Source: Synchiropus splendidus (taxonomy: Eukaryota > Chordata > Actinopteri > Syngnathiformes > Callionymidae). Taken from it: a DNA stretch of 64,000 nt. Positions within the stretch are counted from its first letter, which is position 1. The number at the start of each line of letters is the position of its first letter. Both the position numbers and the translations under genes were made by a program. The notes below the pieces were generated by a model. That model was not told where the DNA came from and did no database searches. It saw only the letters and a list, made by a program, of their open reading frames with translations. Where the stretch lies: positions 19,406,501-19,470,500 of the forward strand of contig NC_071349.1 in assembly GCF_027744825.2 (NCBI RefSeq), written 5' to 3'. This document shows positions 50,101 to 59,829 of the stretch, one piece after another.

Positions 50101-53100
50101 AGACCCCGAGCCTGGGTCGGGCCTGCGAAAGCTGCTACTGTAAGTCTGAGTGCACCTTGTGCACAACTCTCTACTTAGCGAGACAAAACATTAGAGCAGC
50201 TAATGCACCTCATAGGCATCTTAAATCATCTGCCTGTCACGTTCTTGTTCAAAACAACACTTTGAACTGTTGTGTCTCCGCTCCGACATGACTTGAATGA
50301 AAGGATCATTGTAGGGTTGTTCTTGGACTGACACTCCTGGTTCTGAGTGTAAATGTGTTCATGTGTGGTGCAGCCAGCAGCTCCTACCAGTGGTACTCCT
50401 GGGGTCCCCCAAACATGCAGTGTCGACTGTGCGCCTCCTGCTGGACCTACTGGAAGAAGTATGGCGGCCTGAAGATGCCAACCAGGCTGGAGGGGGAACG
50501 ACCCGGACCCAACCGCAACTTGGTACTTTGTGTTTTTCCATGAGGTTTTCCATTGGTTTGTGTCGCGACAAGATGGACCGATTGTTGTGTTTTTATTTGC
50601 ACTGTGAAAAAAAATCCACTTATTAATTCCATTTGTGTGCCTAAGACTGCTAAAGAAAGTAGACTGTGAAAGAATTAAATCCCTGCCTGCATCCAGCCTT
50701 GGAAAGTCAAATTTCATTTCTCATTTTTCAGAATTAATTTTCTACTTTTTGCCATTCTCCTGGTTTCTGCAGCCTGGCACATTATTCATATTTCTCTTAA
50801 ATTTATTCCAGTAATTCTCTAATGTGGCCCACAGCTAAATAAGATCACCCTTGGCTTGAACCATTGTTTTAGAAAAACTTGTTTTTGGACCGTCTTTCCA
50901 TTCCTCAAGCCGAAGACATGATTCTAGGTTAATGACACAAACTTCCCGAGCTGAATATGTGAGGCTGATGAGAACTTGTCTCCTGTGCTGTGCAGATTCC
51001 TCCATTCTGGAGCAGATCTAGGCTCAATAATAATAATAATAATAACACTGTTGGTACATTTGAATGCAGCTTGTGAGCCTCAGAAGGGTTTCTGTATAGT
51101 CTTGTTGTCATTATTACAGAAGCGGCTGTGAGGTGATGGTACTCGGTGATGAATCACGTTGCACCGAAAGGCAGATAGATGCTTAATAAATTGTAGTTAC
51201 TTAGTAATAAACTGTTATGATTAATACTAACTAATGGTAACGTGGCTCCCATGTTTATTGTGATTTGGTTCTGTTCTTGGTGCTTTTTGAAAAGCGCCTC
51301 ATTGAAGAACTGTTCCCGTTGAGCCTTTTTCATATCCGTGGTAAGCTTCCAAGCATCTCTAAATCAGATACTTCTGTTTCCCTCCAGAGCCCCCATGGCC
51401 TCCCTCTGCGTCACAGCGGCAGCCCCAAGTTTGCAGTGAAGACACGTCAGGCTTTCTACCTGCAGACGACGGCGCTGACACGGATGGCGCGGCGGATCTG
51501 CCAGGACATCATTAGACCCCGATTCCTGGCCAGACACCCCTACCTCCCCGTTAACACAGCGGCCATCAAGGCAGAATGTGAGTGTATTTCTACATACTTT
51601 TATTTGTCACAATAAAAAGTGCTACAAAAGCGTTGGAGAATTGTGTTCCCTTGTCAAGCTTGTTTTGTCTCTGTGGGCCTCTGCAGGCGCCCTGCGGTTA
51701 CCTGATAAGCCCAGCAAACGCCCCCCGCTGAAGCCTGTTGACCGTAAACCCCTGGAGTCAGTCGTCCGCTATTTAGGTAAGAAACAACGGTCAGGTTCAA
51801 TGTGTGGCTGCACCCGCTGCTGCTCATGTGTGGATCAGTTTGAGACTCCTCATCTATGCACCGTCTTGGTCTGGTCTGTGTCGCGATGCTCTCCACTCTC
51901 CACTGTCACTCTCAACATCTTGGTCGCTGTGGTCTTGACTACAACACCACTTAAACCATCTCAATCAAAGTTGCGATCTTCCTTACGTTTCTTCCTCCTT
52001 CCCTCTGTAGAAGCACATCCCCGTCCAGCCAAACCGGACCCACCGTCCCGCGCCGGCTCCATCTCCACGGGCAGCCTCACCCCCATCAAGTCCACTCCCA
52101 TTCTCAACAACGGCTCCCCGACCATCCTGGGCAAGCGCAGCTACGAGCAGCACAACGGCCTGGATGGTAGCTGAAGGCGTCTTTTTCATTATTGGCGTCC
52201 GAGCCTGTCTCCTCACTAGTCTGGTGAACTCGGTGTTGTGTTTCAGTTGGGAATGTTTTGTCCTCCTACGATAGACATGAATTCTTCCTGGTTTGACTTG
52301 TAACAACAGCAGCGCGGCCTCCTGTGGCTCATTAGCTGACTCTGACTCACAGTTCAGATGGACTGCTGAAGGGTGAAGAGTTTGGATGGGTCGCTCCTTT
52401 TTTGGGTTATGTCCTACTTTCCATGTCCCCCACGCACCAGAAGAGAGGGAGAGTCGGGCAGGGAGAGAGGGAGGGATAGCGAGAGGTTGCGATTGGACGG
52501 GCGGCGTTAGCTGGAGGCTACCGTCTATGTTGTCATGGTAACAGTGATGAGCAGAAGGCGGTGAGCGCGTCTTCAGGGAGAGCAGCTTCGCTGATCCTCC
52601 TCCGGCCTGGGCTGGGCTGAAGAGCGCCGGGCTGTCCGTGAGCTTTGTTCATGATTTTCAACAAGGCTCAGGTTTCGCTGCTTGGTGTCGACTTGTTTAC
52701 ATCCTCCTTTCCTTCCAACGGAGGAAAAATGATATCAGGATACAAACCATGGAGGGGGGGGGGATCTTTAGAGCAAGATATGGTTTTGCTTGGTCTGAGC
52801 CTCTCATGACTTGAAGGGACCAGATCAGATGGGCCTGTGCAGTCGACCAAGTTAGGGAGCTCAGGTGCTCTGGACATGTGGAGAGACGTGCCGAGCCAAG
52901 CATGTTGGAGATGCAGGAAGATGGAGACGGTGAGGTCCAGGATGAACGAAGGCTTGAAGCTGTGGATGATGAAAACAGTACATGGAAGGCCTCACTTGTT
53001 TAGGTGTATTTGCCGTGTCTTATCTCGTCCAATCCAAGTGCCTGATAAAGTATTTTGAGAGTATAATCGTGTTTTTTTTAATTAAAAGTAAACTAATGAA

Positions 53101-53408
53101 AAGCTTGTTTATTTATTTAAGAAGAGTGTTTGTCAGTGTACGATGGTTTGATAGAAATAGTGGTATTCGTTTCTCTGTTTACCCACGAAGTAAAATGTTA
53201 TGAACGTGCATGATGCAGCCGCCAGAGGGCGGTGTGTTTTAGAAAGCTGCCTGTGCTCCAAAGGTCAATTCGTCCTCTTTGTGCTCCTGTGCCTCCAGGC
53301 TCTAAATCCAAAGTCTTGGCTCCTCAGTGGGACATCATGGCTAAAAGGATGAGTGACGTGGGCCGGGCGTCTGCTCCCCTGCAGGAGGAGATACACGAAG
53401 TGGACTGA
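29144..53408 (+). CDS. mta1: Metastasis-associated protein, MTA1-like NuRD subunit
   Basis: Nuclear scaffold of the NuRD complex that activates HDAC1/2 and recruits RBBP4/7. It has 17 coding exons: 29144-29171, 37369-37436, 39843-39936, 45645-45771, 45952-46015, 46463-46580, 47081-47183, 48212-48311, 48609-48797, 49667-49741, 49851-49909, 49991-50139, 50374-50522, 51388-51577, 51687-51776, 52011-52166, 53299-53408. All are in phase; 622 aa. Domains: BAH about 1-147 ([16 protein letters not shown]...), ELM2 about 148-260, SANT about 268-320 ([20 protein letters not shown]), and a GATA-type zinc finger C387-x2-C390...C408-x2-C411. A first RBBP-binding helix ([18 protein letters not shown]) lies in exon 14. 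[18 protein letters not shown] and [15 protein letters not shown] fit MTA1 better than MTA2 or MTA3. It is oddly short: after HNGLDG the last exon gives about 35 unfamiliar residues ending EEIHEVD, with no second RBBP motif and no EPIVIED-type end. The exon 13 donor (TTG|GTACTT) and exon 16 donor (GATG|GTAGCT) are weak. Confidence 0.93.
29284..29316. repeat. (GAT)n/(GGT)n trinucleotide repeat
   Basis: A GAT repeat flows into GGT units about 110 bp downstream of the MTA exon 1 donor. Confidence 0.85.
36055..36125 (-). mobile_element. tRNA-derived SINE fragment
   Basis: Read on the minus strand, this has a degenerate A box near 36122-36103 (TGGCTCTGGAGGTCGAGTGG). About 30 bp further on is a B box, GGTCTGAATCC (36077-36067), close to the consensus GGTTCGANTCC. 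Together they mark an RNA polymerase III promoter of tRNA origin. There is no intact cloverleaf, so this is an old SINE head and not a tRNA gene. It may extend to about 35990. Confidence 0.5.
36611..36624. repeat. Short (GT)n microsatellite
   Basis: Seven GT units inside MTA intron 1. Confidence 0.8.
37437..39842 (+). other. mta1: MTA gene intron 2
   Basis: 2.4 kb intron from GTGAGTG to TTTGCAG. A weakly tRNA-like stretch (TTTAGTGGTTGGAGC) near 39175 may be another worn SINE. Nothing else was recognised. Confidence 0.5.
39937..45644 (+). other. mta1: MTA gene intron 3 (5.7 kb)
   Basis: This intron contains a 31-bp tandem duplication at 42624-42685 and no recognisable nested gene. Human MTA1 has about 16 extra residues (ADKHATLSVCYKAGPG...) at this junction. 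I did not find an equivalent exon, so exons 3 and 4 join directly as [15 protein letters not shown], as in the MTA2 layout. Confidence 0.5.
42624..42685. repeat. 31-bp tandem duplication
   Basis: Two adjacent 31-bp units beginning CAGTAACATGTGCTCG differ only at the last base. Near-identity points to a recent duplication. The unit contains no gene. Confidence 0.9.
46035..46086. repeat. Tandem duplication with 31-bp period
   Basis: The 21-bp segment starting CCTTTTCAAGTTCTTACC occurs twice, 31 bp apart, just after MTA exon 5 (from 46035 and from 46066). It brings a second pyrimidine-rich tract close to the exon 5 donor. Confidence 0.8.
47554..47716. mobile_element. Small inverted-repeat element (MITE-like) in MTA intron 7
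   Basis: The segment begins TGAGGCTTCATGA and ends TCATGAAGCCTCA, a perfect 13-bp terminal inverted repeat across 163 bp. Its core contains GAGCGCCACCTCCTGAGCTC. The same core and end recur at other places in the window (54764-54858, 59741-59821 inverted, 13861-13905, 752-830, 3640-3690). It has no coding capacity. Confidence 0.65.
48329..48355. repeat. (CA)n microsatellite next to MTA exon 8 donor
   Basis: About 13 CA units start 17 bp after the exon 8/intron 8 junction (48311/48312). CA repeats near donors are known binding sites for hnRNP L, so this one could influence splicing of exon 8. That effect is inference. Confidence 0.9.
51026..51045. repeat. (AAT)n microsatellite
   Basis: About seven AAT units in MTA intron 13. 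Confidence 0.85.
52842..53003 (+). mobile_element. Possible LINE reverse-transcriptase tail remnant
   Basis: A 54-codon frame in MTA intron 16 reads [16 protein letters not shown] near its start. This resembles the LRWFGHVERR-type motif near the C-terminal end of reverse transcriptases in some vertebrate LINEs. The frame upstream is broken by a stop. No other RT motif survives, so this is a tentative fossil call. Confidence 0.35.
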
Positions 53409-54020
53409 AGACCCCGGAATGACCCTTTCCTTCAAAGCTGACTGGAGGTGAGGCTGTGGTTTAGCGCATGTCCTCATGTTGTTCTAGTGAGTTTCTTGTG
53501 TTCCAGCAGAGGAGAGCTGAAGTGGTCAGCAGCTGCAGGAGCTCAGCGACGCCCTCGGCCTCCGTGCTCCAGTCCTCTGCTCCTCACTGGGAGGATGGAC
53601 TTCAGCAAAAATGAGCCTGCGTGTACAGGACTGCGTTTATTACTGCATTTCTTGCTCTTACCGTCGACGTCATAACTGTTTTGTTTTTCGACTACATTTA
53701 TTTTGTGATCAAACAATGGAACTTGAGAAGTTTCATGAAAAAAAGCCCTGTGGAGAAAAGGGTGAAGGACTGTAACATATGTTCTTTTGTATTCCACAAG
53801 GAGGCGCACTTTCATTTCTACGTCATACTCCTTGTTTTTTTTGTTTTTTTTTCTCCTCTGTTTTGACGAGTGCTTCATGGGAATCTTCAGATTTTGTGAG
53901 CCGGTCGCTCTCTGGCCAGAAAGGTTTAACTTATTGAGAAAGACTTGCGGCTTTTTCTACCTTTTTCACAAGTAATGCATCTATGCTTCGATATTGTAAT
54001 TAAAAAAAAGAGCCTTGATT
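53409..54020 (+). other. mta1: 3' UTR of the MTA gene
   Basis: Sequence after the TGA at 53406-53408. It ends at an ATTAAA poly(A) hexamer (53999-54004), followed at about 54043-54073 by a GT-rich stretch (GGTTTGTGTGG...GGGGGTGTGTTTT) of the kind that binds CstF. This gives a 3' UTR of roughly 0.6 kb. Confidence 0.55.
53999..54004 (+). terminator. mta1: ATTAAA poly(A) signal of the MTA gene
   Basis: The second most common vertebrate poly(A) hexamer, with a GT-rich downstream element about 40-70 bp further on. Confidence 0.6.
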
Positions 54021-54240
54021 TTCACGATCGCTGTCTTTCTGTCCTGGTTTGTGTGGACGAGGGGGTGTGTTTTCTTGAAGGTTTCCAGACTCCAGTTGAA
54101 GGAAAAGCTCTGTGACAATGGTGAAGAAAGCTTCTCTGCTGGTCCCAGTAGTGCGACTCGACCTTCATAACCCGAACGTTTGGGGCCACTTGTGGAGTCG
54201 TCCTGGTCCGTAGTCACTGGGAAGTGACGGTCTTATGAAA

Positions 54241-54740
54241 CAGGGGTGGGCAACTGAATCCCCTCTAGGGCCACAGTGTAAACTGGGACTGTTGTGAGGG
54301 CCCATCATGCCAGGAGAAAGACGGCGATGACGACAAACCATGATGGGAAAAATTTTAAATCTACGCTGAAGTAACAAGGAAAAAATGGACCTCAGCAGAT
54401 GCACTGGAAGGAGGATGTTAAGAAGAGCAAATCTGACTTGAAACCTGTAAACATATTTCATTTTAGATGCATTTTATTTCACTATAAATCATCGTAGAAC
54501 TATGGACCAAACTACAAAAGATTAAAAAAGGAAATTTATTTTGAAAATGTATTTTAAATTTTCATTCAATGTATTTTAAGGAATGAAAAACACTAAAGAA
54601 ACGAAAGAGATTTTTTTTTGTCTTATAGTCCCTGTTGAACCAGTGAAACAGGACAAAGGAACTATGAGGAAAATCAGTTTTAGTCTGACCTTATGAGGGC
54701 CACAGAAATACCAACAAAGGGCTGTACTTTTCCCAGGTCT
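54241..54740. mobile_element. hAT-like non-autonomous DNA transposon, copy 1
   Basis: The left end reads CAGGGGTGGGCAACT, matching the usual hAT terminal inverted repeat. It is followed by a GGGCCACA motif, mirrored at the right by GAGGGCCACAG and a decayed end, TTTTCCCAGGTCTG. It has no transposase frame, so it is non-autonomous. Its interior (54350-54643) recurs at 56228-56497. Target-site duplications are not clear. Confidence 0.6.
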
Positions 54741-54763
54741 GCTCTAAAACCATGGGATTTGAA

Positions 54764-54858
54764 CAGCCATTTCAATGAAACCTTACATCATTTTCAAACT
54801 GAGAGCGCCACCTACTGAGCTCTGACAATGAGGACACAAAGGTTTCATGAAGCCTCCT
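54764..54858 (+). mobile_element. CATGAAGCCTC-family repeat, copy
   Basis: Shares the order AAACCTTACATCATTTT, GAGCGCCACCTACTGAGCTC, ATGAGGACAC and TTTCATGAAGCCTCC with the inverted copy at 59741-59821 and with the element at 47554-47716. Only one end is preserved. Confidence 0.6.
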
Positions 54859-54859
54859 G

Positions 54860-56225
54860 ACAAATGCTGAGGGTCGTGGGAGGCTTAACGCGACGTGTGT
54901 GCTGCTTCTACCTTGTTTTCTTGCTCTTGACTTCGCCCATCTCCATGGCCCTTGGTATCTGTGGCTTGGAACTGCTCATAATTCATGACCTGCTTGCAAA
55001 ATAGTTTTTTTTTTGCTTGATAAAAATTCATTCTACAAACAGAAATCAACATATTTTCTTCCTTTGTTCCCTCCTGTTGGGACTGAAAAGACTGTGGAGT
55101 CCTTGGTGTCAGCCTTTGTTGGGCTCAGAACTTGGCAAGGTGAGGCTTGAACATGGATGATGGAGGGCGGCGGCCGATCCTCCATCGGCAGATACCATTA
55201 CACACAGCTGAGACCTCATTGGTTAAACTGTGTGTGCTCGATCTGTTGGAACAAAAACCTGCACCACCATTTTGCCCCAGGGATGGAAGACGAGGTCAGT
55301 TGCAGGGGATCAAGGAGGGACAGGAACAGCTTGAAACTGTGAATGAGATACTGAGGGCTGGAAAGACCAGCTGGCCGACCATCGATTCTGAGTGAAGGTC
55401 AACATTTTATCAAGAAACAGCAGTTCAGAGTGGATTACTGAAAGGCTTACAGCAGCGGAAAGAATCCTGTGATTTACTATCAGAGCTTCTGATGGTCAGG
55501 GTCAGCAGTGGTCAGTACGAATGGACTCTGACTTCACTCTCTCCACCAGGTCCCACATGCATGCTCAGCGATGTCCACGGGTCTCTAAGGGTCACCTGTA
55601 GTCGGGTGGCCGCAATGTTTTGGCTGAAGATGCAAACACACGTCGCACAAGCAGAACCTGTTGCACTATTTATTCTTGCTGCTGTGACAACACACGGAGC
55701 AGACTCCAGTTTTGCTCAAGGGCCTGAGCATCGCGGCAGACAACACAGAGGCAGCGCTTCTGTTGGTGACCACTGCTGCAGACCGTTGTAATCCGCGCTG
55801 GGCTGCAGCATCTGTTGTGATCTGGAGCTGCATTTGTTGGTCACCAGCTGCTGCCACGGCGGGTCAAGGTTGACGTCCCGTCCCAGCCCGACCCAAAGGT
55901 GAGCGTGATGTGACAGGCCACAAATAATTCAGGCTGTGCTGACACTCGCCCCGGGGCAGCCGAGGGTCTGGAGCCCATAAATGTTTGATCCTCTTCGCCT
56001 CTCTGGTTCCACTCAGCAGAAACCTGCGGAGGAGCACGCTTGAAATATTCATATTTCAGCTATTGTTTGGAACACAAGACCAGGATGGGATGTTGGGTAT
56101 CAGCGGGTCATTTGAGAACGGTTTGAGGTCGATGAGAAGGCGGTGCTGCGTGTCCAAAAACACGAGATGCCCCAGCGACGCACCATATATGCTGTTTCTG
56201 AGTTCAGACAATTCCATAAAAATTA
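54860..56225. other. Intergenic sequence, no gene seen
   Basis: No exon with splice borders and a recognisable domain was found. Frames of 80-100 codons at 55147 and 55492 look non-coding. I searched here by eye for the missing MTA1 C-terminal motifs (KRRRMNWIDAPDD-like, EPIVIED-like) and did not find them. Confidence 0.45.
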
Positions 56226-56227
56226 AA

Positions 56228-56497
56228 AAAATCAAAATATATGCTGAAGTAACATGGAAAAAATAGACCTCAGCAGATGCACTGGAAGGAGGATGTTAAG
56301 AAGAGTAAATATGACTTGAAACCTGTGACAATATTTCATTTTAGATGCATTTTATTTCACCATAAATCATCATAGAACTATGGACCAAACTAAGAAAGAT
56401 TTTAAAAATATATATTTTTAATTTTCTTTCAATGTATTTTGAGGAGTGAAAAACACTGAAGGGACAAAAGAAAGTCTTATATTCCCAGTTGAACCAG
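56228..56497. mobile_element. hAT-like element, truncated copy 2
   Basis: Closely matches the interior of the element at 54241-54740. It shares GACCTCAGCAGATGCACTGG, GGAGGATGTTAAGAAGAG and ACTATGGACCAAACTA in the same order and orientation. Neither terminal repeat is present. Confidence 0.7.
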
Positions 56498-56829
56498 GGA
56501 CGCACCACATGAGCTGTTTCTTGGTTCCATAGTGGCTCGGCTGTCGACTCTTCAAAATGATGAAACTGTGCACTGATTTACCTAAAACATTTCCTGACCA
56601 TCCACGAACATTTCTTGTGATTTTATTGGTCTAAACCTCAAAACATTTGATGAAAAAAAGACATTTCTACTTTGACAGGTTCACGAGTTTCTTGTTTCTT
56701 CTTCTCTGCGGTGACGTCAGATCAGCCACTTCCTGAAAAGCCAAACCAACATTTGCACAAACACATGTGTACTGTGTGTTTATTAAAACGCCGTGACACG
56801 ACAGGGGTGAAGGGACGTGTGCAGCAACG

Positions 56830-57410
56830 CGCCTGCAGCGCCCCCTCTTGCCGGGCGGCGATGAAAGGGTTAAGGGAAGATGCCAGCGCTGCGCGAGCGG
56901 CTCTGAGCATGTGCCGCCGATGCTGCTGCAGTCGAGTACAATGTGTCAGTTTCCAGCGGCGAGCGGAGACACCGCGGAGCACACACCGCGGAGCAGACGC
57001 CGCCGCCGCCGCCACGACGCGCCCTGCTCTCCGGGCGTCGAGTTCCATCCGTCCCTCCGGGGCAGCGGCGCTTGTGTGAAGGTAGGAGCACGTTACACGA
57101 CACGGACACGACCGGACGAAGTTAGTTCTCATCCTGACACTGTCGCGTCGGTGTCGCCGTGTTTCGTGTACACGACCGGTGTAAACGCGAGTGTTTCTCA
57201 ACAGTTAGCTGCTTCCACCTGCTCAGATACAGCCTCACTGACGCCTCTGTCAACCGCCGGTTCAGCTCCCCGCTCCCCTCCCGTGTCAGTATGGCACACT
57301 CGAGTGTCTTCTGCCTCACATTGATCGGTTTATGGTGCGAATACATTCGATAGTTTAAAGCAAAAATGTTCCGCACTGCACACAGCGATGCTGCATCCGC
57401 GCATGCGCAC
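56830..57410 (+). promoter_or_regulatory. CpG island with putative non-coding first exon
   Basis: A strongly CpG-rich block with GCC repeats near 57000 ends at TGTGAAG|GTAGGAG (donor at about 57081/57082). A perfect NRF1-type palindrome, GCGCATGCGC, lies at 57399-57408. This looks like the promoter and 5'-UTR exon of a plus-strand gene whose coding exons lie beyond the window or in unrecognised exons to the right. Frames of 130-160 codons here on both strands come from GC-rich composition. The downstream gene is unknown. Confidence 0.4.
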
Positions 57411-59184
57411 TGGCTCAGCGCTGCCAGGGACCGGATAACATGACTGTGGAAATGATCTGATGTTTACAAACCAAAGTGCTGTGACAGTAGCTTATTAAAG
57501 CCTTTAATCCAGATCCAGCTGTTATCTCACTCAATCCACGTTACCCTTCAATTGATGGCCATCGAAGAAACGACCGACCACACGTTTCAGTGGATATATT
57601 CTTGGAGAAAAATGTGAAATCTAAATATGTTTTTGATGAATCAGTTCATGATGTTGTTTTCCCCTTGTTGTGACTGTAACTGTATTTACAATCTACCTTG
57701 AAATATCCTTTTGAATTAGTTCCTCTACATCTCAATATGTTGCTCTGTACCTCACATGTATTTACGATAATAAACTACAATAGATTTTGGTTAGTGCGAG
57801 CTCATCCGCGATTCTCTGGACTCACAACTGCAGCAGCTCTTAAGATGTGCAACCAAAGTCGCCTCGGAAAGTATGTAAGAACCTGGACAGAAAACCTCCA
57901 GACTCCCTGCCGCGTTGTCCGTTCATGCCTTCACATATATACTGGTTTTCAAGTAGATTTTAATTGTATTTTCTTTTTATTGATGTATTTAATATAATAA
58001 AACGTCTTGTATTTTAGCTTTTTCCCATCCATCCTGTTTTGGATCACCCCTTTGTAATGATTTTTAAATGCCCAAATAAGTGATAGAGCTTCTATAAACA
58101 ATACTTTGGATTCATCTTTCGTCTTTCCCTTTTCTTTGTCAGTTATTGCTCTCTTTGGCGTCACGATGGCTTGCTAATTCCTTGGCTCCCTCTAAGCACA
58201 ACACCAACTTCATGTTGGTCCTATTTATATTTCCACCTCCTCCAGTTGAAAGCAACTAATATCCATCCTACATTGAAAGTGTAGGTAGACTTCCTGTCAT
58301 CATGCACTTACCGGGCCGCTTGTGCTGCTCCAGCATGCGGGATTTATTAATATCGACCGACGTTCTGCCTGATTGATGCTCGTCTGCATCCGCTTCCAGC
58401 CAGGTAAACAAAACACGCGGCTTTGCCATCATTTAGTCGATAAGATCTCCGGTACCATGCATCGTCAACATAAAGTTGCTGTACTTCTGGCACATTTGTA
58501 TTCAAATAAAGTCTTACACAAAGTAGTGCAAACCCTAGCAGTATCCGTCCTCCTCTTCTAATGCCTTTATTCAGCTCCTTTTTCAGTCTCAACAGATATT
58601 AAAACCCTAATGTCGCCACGTGCGCATGACGAGTTAATACCAGGAAGTTCTCCACACGCCACATATTTCTCATTGTTCCGAGTCAGGTGATTGTTCCGCT
58701 CCAGTTCCTCGACTCTTGTCAGGAATCTTTGGCCTAAAATGATTCATGCAGGAGGAGCATGCATCAATTATTCATGGCCAGTGATTGATTATAAAGCCTC
58801 TTTGTCTAATAACAGATGAACCATTAGAGGCTTCCCCCTCCACTGTGCTCACCCAAGTCTGTAGATCTGTGGCTTTCTCTCTTGCTGCTCCAAGATTTCT
58901 AATCTACAGGCCGTGACCCAGATGCTATTGAGGACAGAGGGCTTAGCCGCCATGTCGCCGGGTCTTTCATTAAACCCTGAACAGCCTGAGCACTTAATGA
59001 GTCGGGGGGGGAGACGAGCTGGACTGTGAAGGAGACTTTGTGGAAACTGGCGGGACGAGGCGACGCATGCGGAAACTTCAGACATGGCTGGAACTTTACT
59101 GGATAAATAGGCTTCCGACTACCTCACCACGATCCTCAACACGAGCTGTATACAGTGTGGGACGTTTCGGAATCCTATCGACCA
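57411..59184. other. Intergenic or intronic sequence, no gene seen
   Basis: AT-rich DNA with short frames only. If the CpG island to the left is a real first exon, this is its first intron. Confidence 0.4.
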
Positions 59185-59628
59185 TCATTTCTGGACTATA
59201 AGACGCTACTTTTTTCTCGCGGTTTGAGCCCTGTGGCTTATGCAACAGCGCGGCTAATGTATGGATTTTTGCAGGCTGAAATCAGAGGCTTTTTATTGAC
59301 CCTTGAAGCACTCAAAATGTGCCTGCGTGTCCACAGCTCTGTCAACAGAGTGGATCTCTTGGAGGTCTGGAATCCAGAAGCAGCTGCTGAGACCGGCAGT
59401 GGTGTCGGAACTTTGGGCACACAGGTGAAAATGGCGCATTTTGAGGGCTTTAGTATGAATAAAAGACGTGAGATGCTGTCTCCAGGCAAAGTGCGTTCGG
59501 CTCAAAAGTCCGACGTGAACACAAGCCAGCCGGCTTATGTATGAACAAGATCGATTTTCCTTCTTAAATGTAGTGAGTGCAGCTAATATAATATTCAGGT
59601 GCGCTCCATAGTCTGGAAATTACGGTAG
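59185..59628. mobile_element. Inverted-repeat element with 'actataag-gcgc'-type ends
   Basis: The left end, CATTTCTGGACTATAAGACG, and the right end, GCGCTCCATAGTCTGGAAAT then TACGGTA, are imperfect inverted repeats of each other. They resemble the ACTATAAGGCGC ends common in vertebrate DNA-transposon fossils. A 129-codon frame inside (59155-59544) has no domain and is best explained as part of the element. Length is about 440 bp; target-site duplication is unclear. Confidence 0.55.
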
Positions 59629-59740
59629 TTTTTTGCTAGTGTGTGTCCCGAGTCCAGTGAAGTGAGGCAAAGAAGAGAGTGCAGGCGCGGTGGAACGGCT
59701 GGAGGTGACTGAGGGGGTGATTGTTGCTCGCGATGAGCTG

Positions 59741-59821
59741 GTGAGGCTTCATGAAACGGTGTCCTCATTTTCAGAGCTCAGTAGGGGGCGCACTTGCTTT
59801 AAAAATGATGTGAGGTTTAAA
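59741..59821 (-). mobile_element. CATGAAGCCTC-family repeat, inverted copy
   Basis: Its reverse complement matches the copy at 54764-54858 over its whole length (GCGCCCCCTACTGAGCTC, ATGAGGACACCGTTTCATGA). Confidence 0.6.
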
Positions 59822-59829
59822 TGACGCCC

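Noticed and set aside
29144..53408. Assignment of the chromatin gene to mta3 or mta2
   Set aside because: Overall length is MTA3-like, but [18 protein letters not shown], the HPYLP...AAIKAEC segment and [15 protein letters not shown] match MTA1 much better. The MTA1 label still rests on remembered family sequences.
56672..57324. 135-159 codon frames near 57 kb on both strands
   Set aside because: Compositional frames in a CpG island; no conserved domain, and frames overlap on opposite strands.
59155..59544. 129-codon plus-strand frame
   Set aside because: It largely lies within an inverted-repeat element and shows no recognisable domain.
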